From CAZRHR01 sp964578885 (GTDB lineage Bacteria > Bacteroidota > Bacteroidia > CAIKAF01): a stretch of DNA of 64,000 bases. Position numbers and translations under genes: made by a program. This document shows positions 50,050 through 59,077 of the stretch, piece by piece. A model generated the notes under the pieces. The model ran no database searches and had not been told where the DNA came from. It worked only from the letters and a program-made list of their open reading frames with translations. The stretch covers positions 1 to 64,000 of the forward strand of contig CAZOEO010000005.1 in NCBI GenBank assembly GCA_964578885.1, read 5' to 3'. Position 1 is the stretch's first letter. Each line of letters begins with the position of its first letter.

Positions 50050-52242
50050 TTAATTTGAAAGGCCTGATTTTCTCAACAATAGGACTTTTCCCCTGTATTT
50101 ATGTGGCATACCAAACACATCCACTAAATCTACAGCATAAACGTAAACACCAGCCGGAACTTCTGCTCCACTTATACGATGGCGGCCATCCCAACCCTGT
50201 AAAATCTGGTCCGATTGAAAGATGACTTGACCCCATCTGTCATAAATTCGAAAATCATACCGGTCGATACCAATTCCATAGCCTCGAAAAAAATCATTAA
50301 CGCCATCGGATGTGGCAGTAAAGGTATTTGGGATATAAAAAGTAAATTCCGGCGTAACGATAACGGGAACAAATGCCGTGTCCGGGCAGCCGAATTCATT
50401 TGAGACCACCTGATAAGCCAAATAATTTCCAGCCACCGAATAATTATAGTTACCTAGATTGCAGTTAGTTGTGCTAAATCCGTCTCCAGTAAACAAGGAG
50501 CAGGTTACGCCAAATTGCGATTGGTCGAAAAAGCTGAATTCAGGATTAAAAATGCTTTGAGACGGAGGAAAAACGGAAAATCCAGCCACTGGAGAAGGGT
50601 ATACAGTGACCAGATTGGGATAATTCACTATAAATGTATCCTGACAGCCCGTAAGAGAAACCATCGTTAAAGATGGAGAAAAAGAGCCTGGTCCAAAGGT
50701 GCTGGTAGGCTGTTGAAGCGCAGAAGTCGATCCGTTACCGAGATCCCAGCTATACACCAATTGATTATTATTGGCTTGAACCTGAAAGGGAAACGTGTAG
50801 GTAAAAGGATCGCAGCCCTCCACTGAGTCCAATGGAGAAAAGGTTGGATGTCCGAATAAACTCACGTTTCCTGGAATGGAATCCCGGCAAACCCCATCAT
50901 CTGAAATGAGATACACAGGATAAGTTCCTGGTTGTAAAAAACTCACGCCATTCACAGACGTTCCACTTCCATTTGGCGGAACTGCATTTACTCCAAATTG
51001 CCAGCTTAGATTTGTCCCTGGAGGAATAGATCCATTCACTGAAAAATCGAAACTATTCAAATCGATACATTGATCCGAAGGGAAAGAGACATTCAGGCTC
51101 GCCGGATTCTTTAAAGTGAGCGTAATGAAAGCCGTATCGGCGCAAAAATATCCCGGATTAGCAATAAGGCGTATAGAATATGTCCCGGCAGTTGGATATA
51201 TAAATACCGGTTGTGCAGCAGAGGACGTGTCACTGGTCGTTATTGGAATGCCAAAATCCCAAAGGAATCTTGAAGCATTTAAAGATGAGTTAAAAAAATT
51301 AACCTGAAACGCACCACATCTCTCAAATCCGCCATCCGGTGTGGGAATAAAATCTGCGGACAAGTCAATATCGGCAATCGTATTAGTCGCACATGGCGTT
51401 ATATTAAACTGAAAATCACGCTGATGAGTAGTCAAAAGCACGCCATTCCTATACTCTTTCACACAAATTCCAACTACATATTGGCCAAGTTGGGACGGAA
51501 TAACCGTTAAAAGTCCGGTCTGAGGGTGAATGGTAATAGGTGGATTAGTGGCAATGGGGTAAATTGGCTGGTAGGGCGGTTGAAAAAGAATGGGGGTAAA
51601 CGGTGGGGGATTGGTCGGACTTGGCATCGGATTCTGCGGGTCAGCGCCGCCATAAGTCGCACAAAGTTCATACACCAATGAATCTCCGTCAGGGTCAGTC
51701 GCACTATGATCAAACCGAAGTGTATCTCCAAGGCAAACCGCAATCGGTGGAAAGTTTTTAAACCTTGGCGTTGAATTACAAGAAACAACATTAGATGGAC
51801 GAATGGTCGCCACATAGGTGGCCCCTGTGGTACTTGGAGAAACCAAATTAACAATGGTGTTGTTTCTGCAGCAACGTTGATAGGCCACTAATATATCTTG
51901 AGGATTTCCTGGAACATTCAACACAATACTGTATACCGCCTCTTCCACACAAACGTTGGGGGGGGCCTGAAAACAAGGGTTATTGGGAACAAAAGGAACA
52001 TTGACAGACCCGGGGAAATTCACTAGATTGTTGGAAAGCAATACTCCTCCGGCCGTCCAGATAGAAAGCGTAGCTGGATTGTCGAACGGCGCCTGACCAC
52101 TTAAACAATCACGATATAGTTTCAGCGTAAACCGATATGTATTTCCGCCCAAGCAATCATAATACAACTCTCCACCAACGATATGCGTGGCTTTTGCAGG
52201 CATCAGGCTAAACCACAAAAGCAAAATTAAAAGATGCCTCAT
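50050..52242 (-). CDS. PKD-containing surface protein with gliding-motility (T9SS type B) C-terminus
   Basis: A 730-residue exported protein. After the signal (MRHLLILLLWFSLMPAKA) comes THIVGGELYYDCLGGN, an N-terminal domain seen in many large Bacteroidota surface proteins (Y-R-F-T-L-K-L-Y-R-D-C). PKD-like beta repeats follow (F-L-W-D-F-G, Y-S-W-D-L-G-N-G-S). The C-terminal 85 residues are the gliding-motility-associated domain: F-Y-I-P-N-T-F-T-A-T-S-D-G-V-N-D, F-R-I-Y-D-R-W-G-Q-V-I-F, G-W-D-G-R. It should be secreted by T9SS and kept at or released from the surface. It starts 2 nt after the upstream homologue's stop. Confidence 0.9.
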   Translation of the reverse strand: MRHLLILLLWFSLMPAKATHIVGGELYYDCLGGNTYRFTLKLYRDCLSGQAPFDNPATLSIWTAGGVLLSNNLVNFPGSVNVPFVPNNPCFQAPPNVCVEEAVYSIVLNVPGNPQDILVAYQRCCRNNTIVNLVSPSTTGATYVATIRPSNVVSCNSTPRFKNFPPIAVCLGDTLRFDHSATDPDGDSLVYELCATYGGADPQNPMPSPTNPPPFTPILFQPPYQPIYPIATNPPITIHPQTGLLTVIPSQLGQYVVGICVKEYRNGVLLTTHQRDFQFNITPCATNTIADIDLSADFIPTPDGGFERCGAFQVNFFNSSLNASRFLWDFGIPITTSDTSSAAQPVFIYPTAGTYSIRLIANPGYFCADTAFITLTLKNPASLNVSFPSDQCIDLNSFDFSVNGSIPPGTNLSWQFGVNAVPPNGSGTSVNGVSFLQPGTYPVYLISDDGVCRDSIPGNVSLFGHPTFSPLDSVEGCDPFTYTFPFQVQANNNQLVYSWDLGNGSTSALQQPTSTFGPGSFSPSLTMVSLTGCQDTFIVNYPNLVTVYPSPVAGFSVFPPSQSIFNPEFSFFDQSQFGVTCSLFTGDGFSTTNCNLGNYNYSVAGNYLAYQVVSNEFGCPDTAFVPVIVTPEFTFYIPNTFTATSDGVNDFFRGYGIGIDRYDFRIYDRWGQVIFQSDQILQGWDGRHRISGAEVPAGVYVYAVDLVDVFGMPHKYRGKVLLLRKSGLSN

Positions 52243-52244
52243 GA

Positions 52245-54359
52245 TTATCGGATTAGACTCACTCGTCCTGAATATTCAAAGACATCGCCTACCGGCGTTT
52301 CAAGCGTCACTTTGTACACATAAACACCAAGCGGAAATGGGCGACCATTATCGTCTATCCCAGTCCAACCCCGGCTAATATCAGTGGTGCGGTAAACTTC
52401 CTGACCCCATCGATCGAAAATGAACATTTCGTAGCTGATAAAGCCTTGCCCTTTTCCACGATACACTTCGTTTAACCCGTCCGAATTTGGCGTGTAGGCA
52501 TTCGGCATGTAAAAGGAATAAGGAGGATAAGCCCGTACATCTTTAATGACCGTATCTGAACAACCAAAGTCATTGAAGGCCACAAGGGTAACTTTATATA
52601 AACCCGTGTCCTGGTACAAATGCACAGGCTGTTCTTCCGTGGAAAAATTCCCATCACCAAAATCCCAAATCCAGGTGGTTACATCCGGGGAAAAACTCGG
52701 AGTGAATGCCAGTTTGGAGTTGGTGATGTAGCGAAAATCAAATTCTGCTGCAGGTGCAAAAACAGAAATGATGGTTGATGCACTTTGAGTATTTCCGCAG
52801 GAATCCGTCGCAGAGACAGATATTACAACGGAAGAAGTGGGATTCACTACCTGTGATGGAGGTGAACCTACAATGTTGGACCAACTTAGCACCACATTTC
52901 CGATTCCGCCAACAGTGGATGCATTCAGGGTGACTGACTCGCCCGGACACAATGCCGTATCTGGAGTTGTAAAAACTTGTAAGGGAGGCACGTTGGGTAC
53001 TGTAATTTGAAAAGATTCAGTTCCGGTGTTGCTGCATCGGTCCGAAACCGTCAGAGTAACTTGAGTCGTTTGGCTTACCAACAGGGTTTGGTTATTGCCA
53101 CTGAGATTGCCTGGTGTCCAGTTAAAGGTGTAAGGAGAAATTCCGCCAGTAACATTACCATTCAGGGAAACAATCTCATTGTTACAAGAAAAACTTAAGT
53201 CAGGTAATGGAGCAATGTTTAGTGGTTGAACATCCGCAACCGGAATCGTAATAAATGGAAGCGGGGTATTGGGACAGAGGGTGGGATCTTGCAATTGAAT
53301 AACAATATTTTCAATGCCTTCAGGCAAGCCATCGGCCATCGCCTGAAAAGAAAATACCACAGAATCTTGTCCGGCAGCAAAGTTGATGGACGTTGGAATC
53401 GGCGTAATGTCGGTGCCATTAATGGCTGTACCACCTAAATTTAGAAAAATGGTTCTTGCTTGGGAATTATCTCCGGTGGAACGAATGACCACTTTTGCAG
53501 TCCCGCAACCTTCGTAAAGTGTATCCGCATCCGGGGAATTGAGAACGGTATAATCGATATCCACACCACGCGAGGAAAATGATTTCGCCTCTAAAAATAC
53601 CCCTGAGTCGTAAATGCCATCGGCTACGTCGGCAATGGCGAGCCGGATAGTGTATGTTTCACAGGGAATTACCCTGGCCCAGGCCAAAAGCGGACGGGTA
53701 AAACCATCATATTGAATGGTGGAAAAGCCGGGAAGTTCGTTGTCTACGTAATACGCACTATTGGTGAGGTGATTTACGTTATTAATGGCCACCGGTGTAT
53801 TCGATCCGGGAATGCGTGCGATGTTTTGATTGACATAGGCTGGTCCTGCAGGATTCGGACCGGAAATAAAAAAACCAAATACATCGTTGAATTCTGATCC
53901 AACAAACTCTTTATACTCTTCTGAACCAAATACATATCGAAAGGCAACAGAGTCGCCTTGCGGGATAAATGAAAACGTGAGTATGGTCGCATTAAAAGTG
54001 GGTTGCGCGAATCCAAATGCCTGCTGAAGCAAAGGCGAACCGGGAAAATTATTGTCAATCCCAGCGTTTGGAATGGTGTTCGGCCCCTGAGGTCCTTCCG
54101 GGCCAGCAATCACGCCCGTGGTCATAATCACGCCCTCAGGTAAACCAATATTGGTATTTTGCCCATTGAAGTATCCGATGCTAATAGGCGAACCACTATA
54201 CTGAAAGTTAAAAGCTTGGACTCCGCCTCCCAATAAAATGTTTTGAACCAATTGCTGGGCCGTATAACCACCTTGGGTAATTAATTGAGAACTTGCCGAA
54301 TGCCATGCTAATGCACAGATAAGCAGAAAACTGAATAGATATGGCCGACGTGTACCCAA
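52245..54359 (-). CDS. choice-of-anchor L surface protein with gliding-motility C-terminus
   Basis: A 704-residue exported protein. The only usable start in frame is TTG at 54359; no in-frame ATG exists before the upstream stop. The signal (L-F-S-F-L-L-I-C-A-L-A-W-H-S-A-S-S-Q) leads into a choice-of-anchor L domain (YTAQQLVQNILLGGGV, G-I-I/V-M-T-T-G, FRYVFGSEEYKEFVGSEFND). Calx-beta-like and PKD/Ig-like beta domains follow, then the gliding-motility C-terminal domain (F-Y-M-P-N-A-Y-T-P-N-S-D-G-L-N-E, M-F-I-F-D-R-W-G-Q-E-V-Y, G-W-T-G-I). Cotranscribed with the next gene. Likely adhesin or surface structure. Confidence 0.9.
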   Translation of the reverse strand: MGTRRPYLFSFLLICALAWHSASSQLITQGGYTAQQLVQNILLGGGVQAFNFQYSGSPISIGYFNGQNTNIGLPEGVIMTTGVIAGPEGPQGPNTIPNAGIDNNFPGSPLLQQAFGFAQPTFNATILTFSFIPQGDSVAFRYVFGSEEYKEFVGSEFNDVFGFFISGPNPAGPAYVNQNIARIPGSNTPVAINNVNHLTNSAYYVDNELPGFSTIQYDGFTRPLLAWARVIPCETYTIRLAIADVADGIYDSGVFLEAKSFSSRGVDIDYTVLNSPDADTLYEGCGTAKVVIRSTGDNSQARTIFLNLGGTAINGTDITPIPTSINFAAGQDSVVFSFQAMADGLPEGIENIVIQLQDPTLCPNTPLPFITIPVADVQPLNIAPLPDLSFSCNNEIVSLNGNVTGGISPYTFNWTPGNLSGNNQTLLVSQTTQVTLTVSDRCSNTGTESFQITVPNVPPLQVFTTPDTALCPGESVTLNASTVGGIGNVVLSWSNIVGSPPSQVVNPTSSVVISVSATDSCGNTQSASTIISVFAPAAEFDFRYITNSKLAFTPSFSPDVTTWIWDFGDGNFSTEEQPVHLYQDTGLYKVTLVAFNDFGCSDTVIKDVRAYPPYSFYMPNAYTPNSDGLNEVYRGKGQGFISYEMFIFDRWGQEVYRTTDISRGWTGIDDNGRPFPLGVYVYKVTLETPVGDVFEYSGRVSLIR

Positions 54360-54510
54360 TGTGGAAAACCTTGTGTAAAACTACTTACTATTCTCTACAT
54401 CCACAAGACCAAAATCTTTAAAAAATAGAAAGAAGAAATTTGCTTGTGGCCTTTTCTTTTACGCACAATTCGCGACATTTGTTGTTCGTTTTTAAAAATT
54501 GTTTTTCATC

Positions 54511-55890
54511 ATGGGACAAATTGACCGCACACAACAGTATATTCAGGCCAACAAAGACAAGTTTCTGCAAGAATTGCTGGATCTCCTCCGGATTCCTTCG
54601 GTGAGCGCAGACCCCGCTTTTTCAAAAGACACTTTCGCCTGTGCCGCTTTTGTGGCGGAAAAACTGAAAGCTGCCGGAGCGGATAAAGTAGAAATTTGTG
54701 AAACGGCCGGCTATCCCATCGTGTATGGTGAAAAAATAATCGGAGCCCATTTGCCTACCGTATTGGTTTACGGACATTATGATGTACAACCTGCTGTCCC
54801 TTACGAATTATGGGAAACCCCGCCTTTTGAACCACATATTCGCAACGAAAAAATCTACGCCCGCGGCGCCGCAGACGATAAAGGACAATTTTACATGCAC
54901 GTAAAGGCGTTTGAAGCCATGATGGCTGCGGACGAATTGCCTTGCAACGTGAAATTTATGATTGAAGGGGAAGAAGAAGTCGGATCAGCCAACCTCGCCA
55001 CCTTTGTTCAAAAGGAAAAGGAACGCCTCGCCTGTGATGTGATTCTCATTTCTGATACGTCCATGATTGCCAACGACACGCCTTCTATCGATGTAGGATT
55101 GCGTGGCTTAAGCTACCTGGAAGTAGAAGTAACCGGACCGAACAAAGATTTACACTCAGGAGTGTATGGAGGTGCCGTCGCTAATCCCATCAATATTTTG
55201 GCGCAAATGATTGCCAAAATGCACAATGAAAAGAATGAAATCACCATTCCCGGATTTTATGATAATGTAACGTCACTTTCCGCCGAAGAACGGGCGGAAA
55301 TGGCACGAGCACCTTTTAACCAAAACGATTATAATGCCGAGCTGGGTATTGCCGCAGAATGGGGTGAAGAAGGATACACCACCATGGAACGCACTGGCAT
55401 TCGCCCAACTTTAGATGTCAATGGCATTTGGGGAGGTTACACCGGCGAAGGTTCTAAAACCGTTCTGCCGTCCAAAGCGTACGCCAAAATCTCTATGCGC
55501 CTGGTTCCCAACCAAAGCAGCGAAGAAATTACCGAGAAGTTTAGCCGCTTCTTTAAGTCAATGGCTCCGGCTTCTGTTCAAGTAGAGGTTCGTCCGCATC
55601 ATGGTGGTGAACCTGTGGTTATTCCAAGTAACTCCTCCGCTTTCAAAGCGGCTAGCATGGCCATGGAAACCACTTTTGGCAAAAAACCCATTCCCACGCG
55701 TGGCGGCGGTTCCATACCTATTGTGGCATTGTTTAGAAAAGAACTTCAGGTGGATTCCATTCTCATGGGATTTGGACTAGATTCAGACGCATTGCATTCA
55801 CCAAATGAAAGCTATGGTCTTTTCAATTATTTCAAAGGCATTGAGACCATTCCGTTTTTCTTCCATTACTTTTCAAATTTGAAGGAATGA
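54511..55890 (+). CDS. M20 family dipeptidase
   Basis: A 459-residue metallopeptidase of the CNDP/PepV-like M20 group. Zinc-site blocks: VYGHYDVQPA, ARGAADDKGQFYMH, IEGEEEVGSANL, I-S-D-T-S-M and the late D-S-D-A-L-H-S-P-N-E-S. The long dimerisation lid (residues about 205-370) has the family's V-T-G-P-N-K-D-L-H-S-G-V-Y-G-G. Cytosolic, probably hydrolyses dipeptides. Its stop overlaps the next ATG by 4 nt (ATGA), so the two are coupled. ATG at 54511 is preferred to an upstream TTG. Confidence 0.94.
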   Translation: MGQIDRTQQYIQANKDKFLQELLDLLRIPSVSADPAFSKDTFACAAFVAEKLKAAGADKVEICETAGYPIVYGEKIIGAHLPTVLVYGHYDVQPAVPYELWETPPFEPHIRNEKIYARGAADDKGQFYMHVKAFEAMMAADELPCNVKFMIEGEEEVGSANLATFVQKEKERLACDVILISDTSMIANDTPSIDVGLRGLSYLEVEVTGPNKDLHSGVYGGAVANPINILAQMIAKMHNEKNEITIPGFYDNVTSLSAEERAEMARAPFNQNDYNAELGIAAEWGEEGYTTMERTGIRPTLDVNGIWGGYTGEGSKTVLPSKAYAKISMRLVPNQSSEEITEKFSRFFKSMAPASVQVEVRPHHGGEPVVIPSNSSAFKAASMAMETTFGKKPIPTRGGGSIPIVALFRKELQVDSILMGFGLDSDALHSPNESYGLFNYFKGIETIPFFFHYFSNLKE

Positions 55891-56309
55891 AGCTCCGCTT
55901 TTTTCTGGTACTCACCTCAGGAATGCTGCTGGCATCCTGCAAGGTGGGCGTTCCCACCCCAACTGGTATTCAATGGGGTGGACTGGGAAAAAGTCGCACC
56001 GGAAGTCCAACATTGGAACTCAAAGTCGGCATCAGAAACCCTAATCCTGTAGGATTAAAAGTGGTTCGTTTGGAGTCGGACGTGCTACTTAATGGTTCTG
56101 TGGTCGGACGTATTCAAACTCCTACTGGAATGCGGATTCGAGCCAATTCCACAGAAGTATATCCTATTTCCGTTGCAGCTCAACTGCAAGGCATTCCAGG
56201 TGGCCTGGCCGGATTTCTTACAGGAAATCTTCAGTTTCAGGTCAAAGGGACAGGAAAAGTACGCTATTTAGTCTTCTTCGGGAAAAAATTTGACTTTACC
56301 TGGCCGTAA
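55887..56309 (+). CDS. LEA type 2 family lipoprotein
   Basis: A 140-residue protein with a lipoprotein signal (MKLRFFLVLTSGMLLASC, Cys at 18). The mature part is an LEA-2/WHy-like beta sandwich (L-E-L-K-V-G-I-R-N-P-N-P-V-G-L-K-V, D-V-L-L-N-G-S-V-V-G). In Bacteroidota these are small periplasmic lipoproteins of unknown role. Coupled to the M20 peptidase by a 4-nt overlap, which may just be economy of space. Confidence 0.85.
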   Translation: MKLRFFLVLTSGMLLASCKVGVPTPTGIQWGGLGKSRTGSPTLELKVGIRNPNPVGLKVVRLESDVLLNGSVVGRIQTPTGMRIRANSTEVYPISVAAQLQGIPGGLAGFLTGNLQFQVKGTGKVRYLVFFGKKFDFTWP

Positions 56310-56443
56310 TCAGGAGAGACTCATCGGGAATACGATACATTAACGACGGATTCCTATTTGGCTTTAAAAATTTGCCGATTGTGCTGCACATCCTTAAACC
56401 ATTTCTTCTTCGGGAAAAAAGAAATCAAGGCGCCATTTGAATA

Positions 56444-56956
56444 TCAAGAACTGGTGCTTGGTCGAATGTTCGGATGATATGATATTTGGCGATTGAATTT
56501 CAGAATTTGCAATAATTCAGGCTTGAACGGAGAGACTTCCTTTCCACTGTTTTTTAACAATCTCACCATACATTTTTCCCATAAAGAAAGCGTATTAATA
56601 GAAAACACGCCTCCTAAGAAGGAAATGGCATAGGCATGGTTAATGAGCTTCTCGGGAATAGCTTTTTCCACAGCTTTTAATGCCGCTTTTTCATTTATTC
56701 CCACCAAAAACAACCCCAAAGGCTTTTGACATAAGAGTGAAATGTTTAATTGAATGAATTGCCGAAAGGCCGGAAGCGGTTTTCCAAAATAGATAGGACT
56801 GCCTAAAATAATAACGTCATATGAAGATAAATCCAGCTTTTTTTGGCTGTCGATAGAAATTAAATCAACCACATCAGTAGGATGCAGTTCTTTTATCGTG
56901 TAGGCCACTTCTTCTGTTGATCCATACCTAGTAGCATATATAATAGCCAGTTTCAT
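56444..56956 (-). CDS. flavodoxin domain protein (HemG-like)
   Basis: A 170-residue FMN-binding flavodoxin-fold protein. The phosphate loop is Y-A-T-R-Y-G-S-T-E-E-V-A at residues 7-18; Y-D-V-I-I-L-G-S-P-I-Y-F-G-K-P holds the second FMN loop. Length and sequence resemble menaquinone-dependent protoporphyrinogen oxidase HemG or related quinone-linked flavodoxins, but no heme gene is nearby and the C-terminal half is divergent, so I do not assign hemG. Preceded by a -7 box. Confidence 0.82.
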   Translation of the reverse strand: MKLAIIYATRYGSTEEVAYTIKELHPTDVVDLISIDSQKKLDLSSYDVIILGSPIYFGKPLPAFRQFIQLNISLLCQKPLGLFLVGINEKAALKAVEKAIPEKLINHAYAISFLGGVFSINTLSLWEKCMVRLLKNSGKEVSPFKPELLQILKFNRQISYHPNIRPSTSS

Positions 56957-56972
56957 GGACTTTAATTTACCA

Positions 56973-56980
56973 CAAAATTA
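56973..56980 (-). promoter_or_regulatory. -7 promoter element (TAATTTTG)
   Basis: An exact TAnnTTTG match on the minus strand, 16 nt before the ATG at 56956. Confidence 0.6.
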
Positions 56981-57024
56981 AATTATTCGCCGGTTTAAAG
57001 GTTGTTTAATTAAACCAATATGTT

Positions 57025-58887
57025 TTACTGCCTCCATTGAAATGACATCTTTCCCAATGGGGTTTGCAGCCAATATGCTCCGGACGGCAAATGCTCTGGC
57101 TTTATTTTTTTTGCAAAATCTACCTCATAGGTTCCACATATTCTTCCATTTACATCAAAAATAGAAACCTGCATTCCCGGATCTAAGGCTGGAATAGAAA
57201 GATAAATTGAGGCTGGGTTCGGATAAATCAATGGTTTTGATTCATGAAGATCCTCTTGTTGTAAGAGAAGTCCGGTTCCGGGAAGCTGAATAGAAGATGG
57301 ATACTGGGCAGAATGAAGCAGACTGAGTTGGGCCGTTAATGAATCACCACTCGTATACATGGTACCACCATTTTGCAAATTCACATCCCATCTTGGAGCA
57401 GAATTTCCTGCAACATAAACACCCAACCGGTGTCCTGCTTTCCAAGTATATCGGATAAAAGGTAGGCTGATATCCAATTCCGCCACATCTGAAGGAGAAA
57501 GAAAAGCCTCGTTATTCTGAGCATATCCATTTCTAAACCTCAACCGACGGACGCCATCGTGCAAAAGCATTTGTCTCCCGTCCGGATATACATCGATGAG
57601 GCGAATGACCACATCGGCATCGGGCCTTGTTGAGGTTATATAGACACGGATATTGGTACGTCCCATGATGGTAAAATCCTGAACGAATGGCGTGGTTTCG
57701 AACCAAAGCAAATCAGACCTTTGTTGTAGAGAACTTTGATTGACAGGCCCTTGAATTAAGTTGGCGGCTAATGTTTGCCCACCGAGGGTCGGTGTGGGGG
57801 AAGTTGGGTCAGATGTCCAAACGGAGAAACCCTGAGAAGAGCTTTGATCGAGCTTTTCATTGGCTTGAAAGAATAGAGACGTTTGTAATGCTTCGGGTAA
57901 AGGAATAGATGGATTCACCCAACCTTGCTTGCCGAGGTCGTAGCACCAAATCAAAGGGGTTTGTTCAAATCCATTGGATTGTTGAAGTAGGTAATGAGCC
58001 AAAAACGCACGTGCCATTGAATCCGATTTAAACGCAGCATCAGGATAACTAAGTTCTCCCTGTTGCGCAGAACCGACATATGCGGCGCCAGTTCCTCCAT
58101 GAACCCATGGGCCGACCAGAAGCCATTGTTGATTTCGCACATTGAGCGCAGCCTGGTTTCTGCAAGCCTCGTACCAACTTATCATTTTGTCAATATTATG
58201 ATCGTACCAGCCGCCGATTTGAAGCGTAGGGATGGTGATTGCGGAGGGATACCAGGATTGGTTGGCCGCAAACTGCCACGTTGGGGAAAAATAGACATTG
58301 GCCAAAATGGTAGGGGAAAGTCCATAACCCAAAGCATCGAGCGATTGAAGTCTTGCTTTTTCCAACACGCCGCCGTAGAAATAGCTGTCGTAAGAAGTAT
58401 GAGGATGGGCCACAAGTGGCACAGCGCAGGTATGAGCGGGGTGCTGTTCTCTGGCGGTTTGGTATTGAATGACACCAAGTGCCGAGGGCCCCCAGGTCCC
58501 TATTTTTCCATTGCACCATGCTTGATTCACAATCCAATCCATCACATCGTACCCATCTTCTCCGCGACTGGGGTTGGCCACGGCAGCCTGCGCAGATCCA
58601 TAAAATCCACGCCAATCCGTTATCACCCATGCATAAGGACTTGCATTAACATTTCCTCCATATCCCAATGGCAATCCCTGCCTAAATTGGTTTTTATTAT
58701 ACGGTGTCTGGATCAGGATAACGGGACAAGAAGTACAGCTTGTAGGAACATAAATATCAGCAGCGAGAGATTGTCCGTCTCTGAGTGGAATTTGTACTTC
58801 AGCTGTGGGTGAAATTTGACCTTTTGATTCGGAAAACAGGAGGGAAATCAAGACGCAAAATGCCCCGTAAAAAAGTTTTCGCTTCAT
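57025..58887 (-). CDS. secreted CocE/NonD-family hydrolase with T9SS tail
   Basis: A 620-residue exported enzyme (MKRKLFYGAFCVLISLLF signal). It is an S15/CocE-type alpha/beta hydrolase: A-D-I-Y-V-P-T-S, V-I-L-I-Q-T-P-Y-N-K, V-I-T-D-W-R-G-F-Y-G-S, G-E-D-G-Y-D-V-M-D-W-I, nucleophile motif GTWGPSALG (Ser), then G-G-W-Y-D-H and a jelly-roll lid (Y-I-T-S-T-R-P-D-A-D). Family members hydrolyse esters or X-Pro peptides. The end carries IYPNPASIYLSIP and S-G-A-Y-W-L-Q-T, a T9SS type A sorting domain. The ATG at 58887 gives a clean signal peptide; the ORF extends 48 nt further. Confidence 0.9.
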   Translation of the reverse strand: MKRKLFYGAFCVLISLLFSESKGQISPTAEVQIPLRDGQSLAADIYVPTSCTSCPVILIQTPYNKNQFRQGLPLGYGGNVNASPYAWVITDWRGFYGSAQAAVANPSRGEDGYDVMDWIVNQAWCNGKIGTWGPSALGVIQYQTAREQHPAHTCAVPLVAHPHTSYDSYFYGGVLEKARLQSLDALGYGLSPTILANVYFSPTWQFAANQSWYPSAITIPTLQIGGWYDHNIDKMISWYEACRNQAALNVRNQQWLLVGPWVHGGTGAAYVGSAQQGELSYPDAAFKSDSMARAFLAHYLLQQSNGFEQTPLIWCYDLGKQGWVNPSIPLPEALQTSLFFQANEKLDQSSSQGFSVWTSDPTSPTPTLGGQTLAANLIQGPVNQSSLQQRSDLLWFETTPFVQDFTIMGRTNIRVYITSTRPDADVVIRLIDVYPDGRQMLLHDGVRRLRFRNGYAQNNEAFLSPSDVAELDISLPFIRYTWKAGHRLGVYVAGNSAPRWDVNLQNGGTMYTSGDSLTAQLSLLHSAQYPSSIQLPGTGLLLQQEDLHESKPLIYPNPASIYLSIPALDPGMQVSIFDVNGRICGTYEVDFAKKIKPEHLPSGAYWLQTPLGKMSFQWRQ

Positions 58888-59050
58888 GAAATTACGCTTG
58901 TAAGGATACCTTGAAAAAAGAGTTGAAATATACATAAAACGCTTACCGTTTTAAGGATTAAAAGATTGTATATTTGTAAAATTAACAGGATGTCAAGGCT
59001 TAAATCAGGATATTAATGTTTAGTTAACTTTAAATACCTGCTGTAAGAAT

Positions 59051-59058
59051 TACCTTTG
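59051..59058 (+). promoter_or_regulatory. -7 promoter element (TACCTTTG)
   Basis: An exact TAnnTTTG match, 19 nt before the ATG at 59078. A second match, TATATTTG, lies at 58969-58976, about 100 nt upstream of the ATG. Confidence 0.6.
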
Positions 59059-59077
59059 CATCGTCAAATATTTTATC

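Noticed and set aside
58063..58812. 249-codon plus-strand open frame
   Set aside because: Antisense to the CocE-like hydrolase, whose nucleophile motif and T9SS tail are clear; composition is that of a shadow frame.
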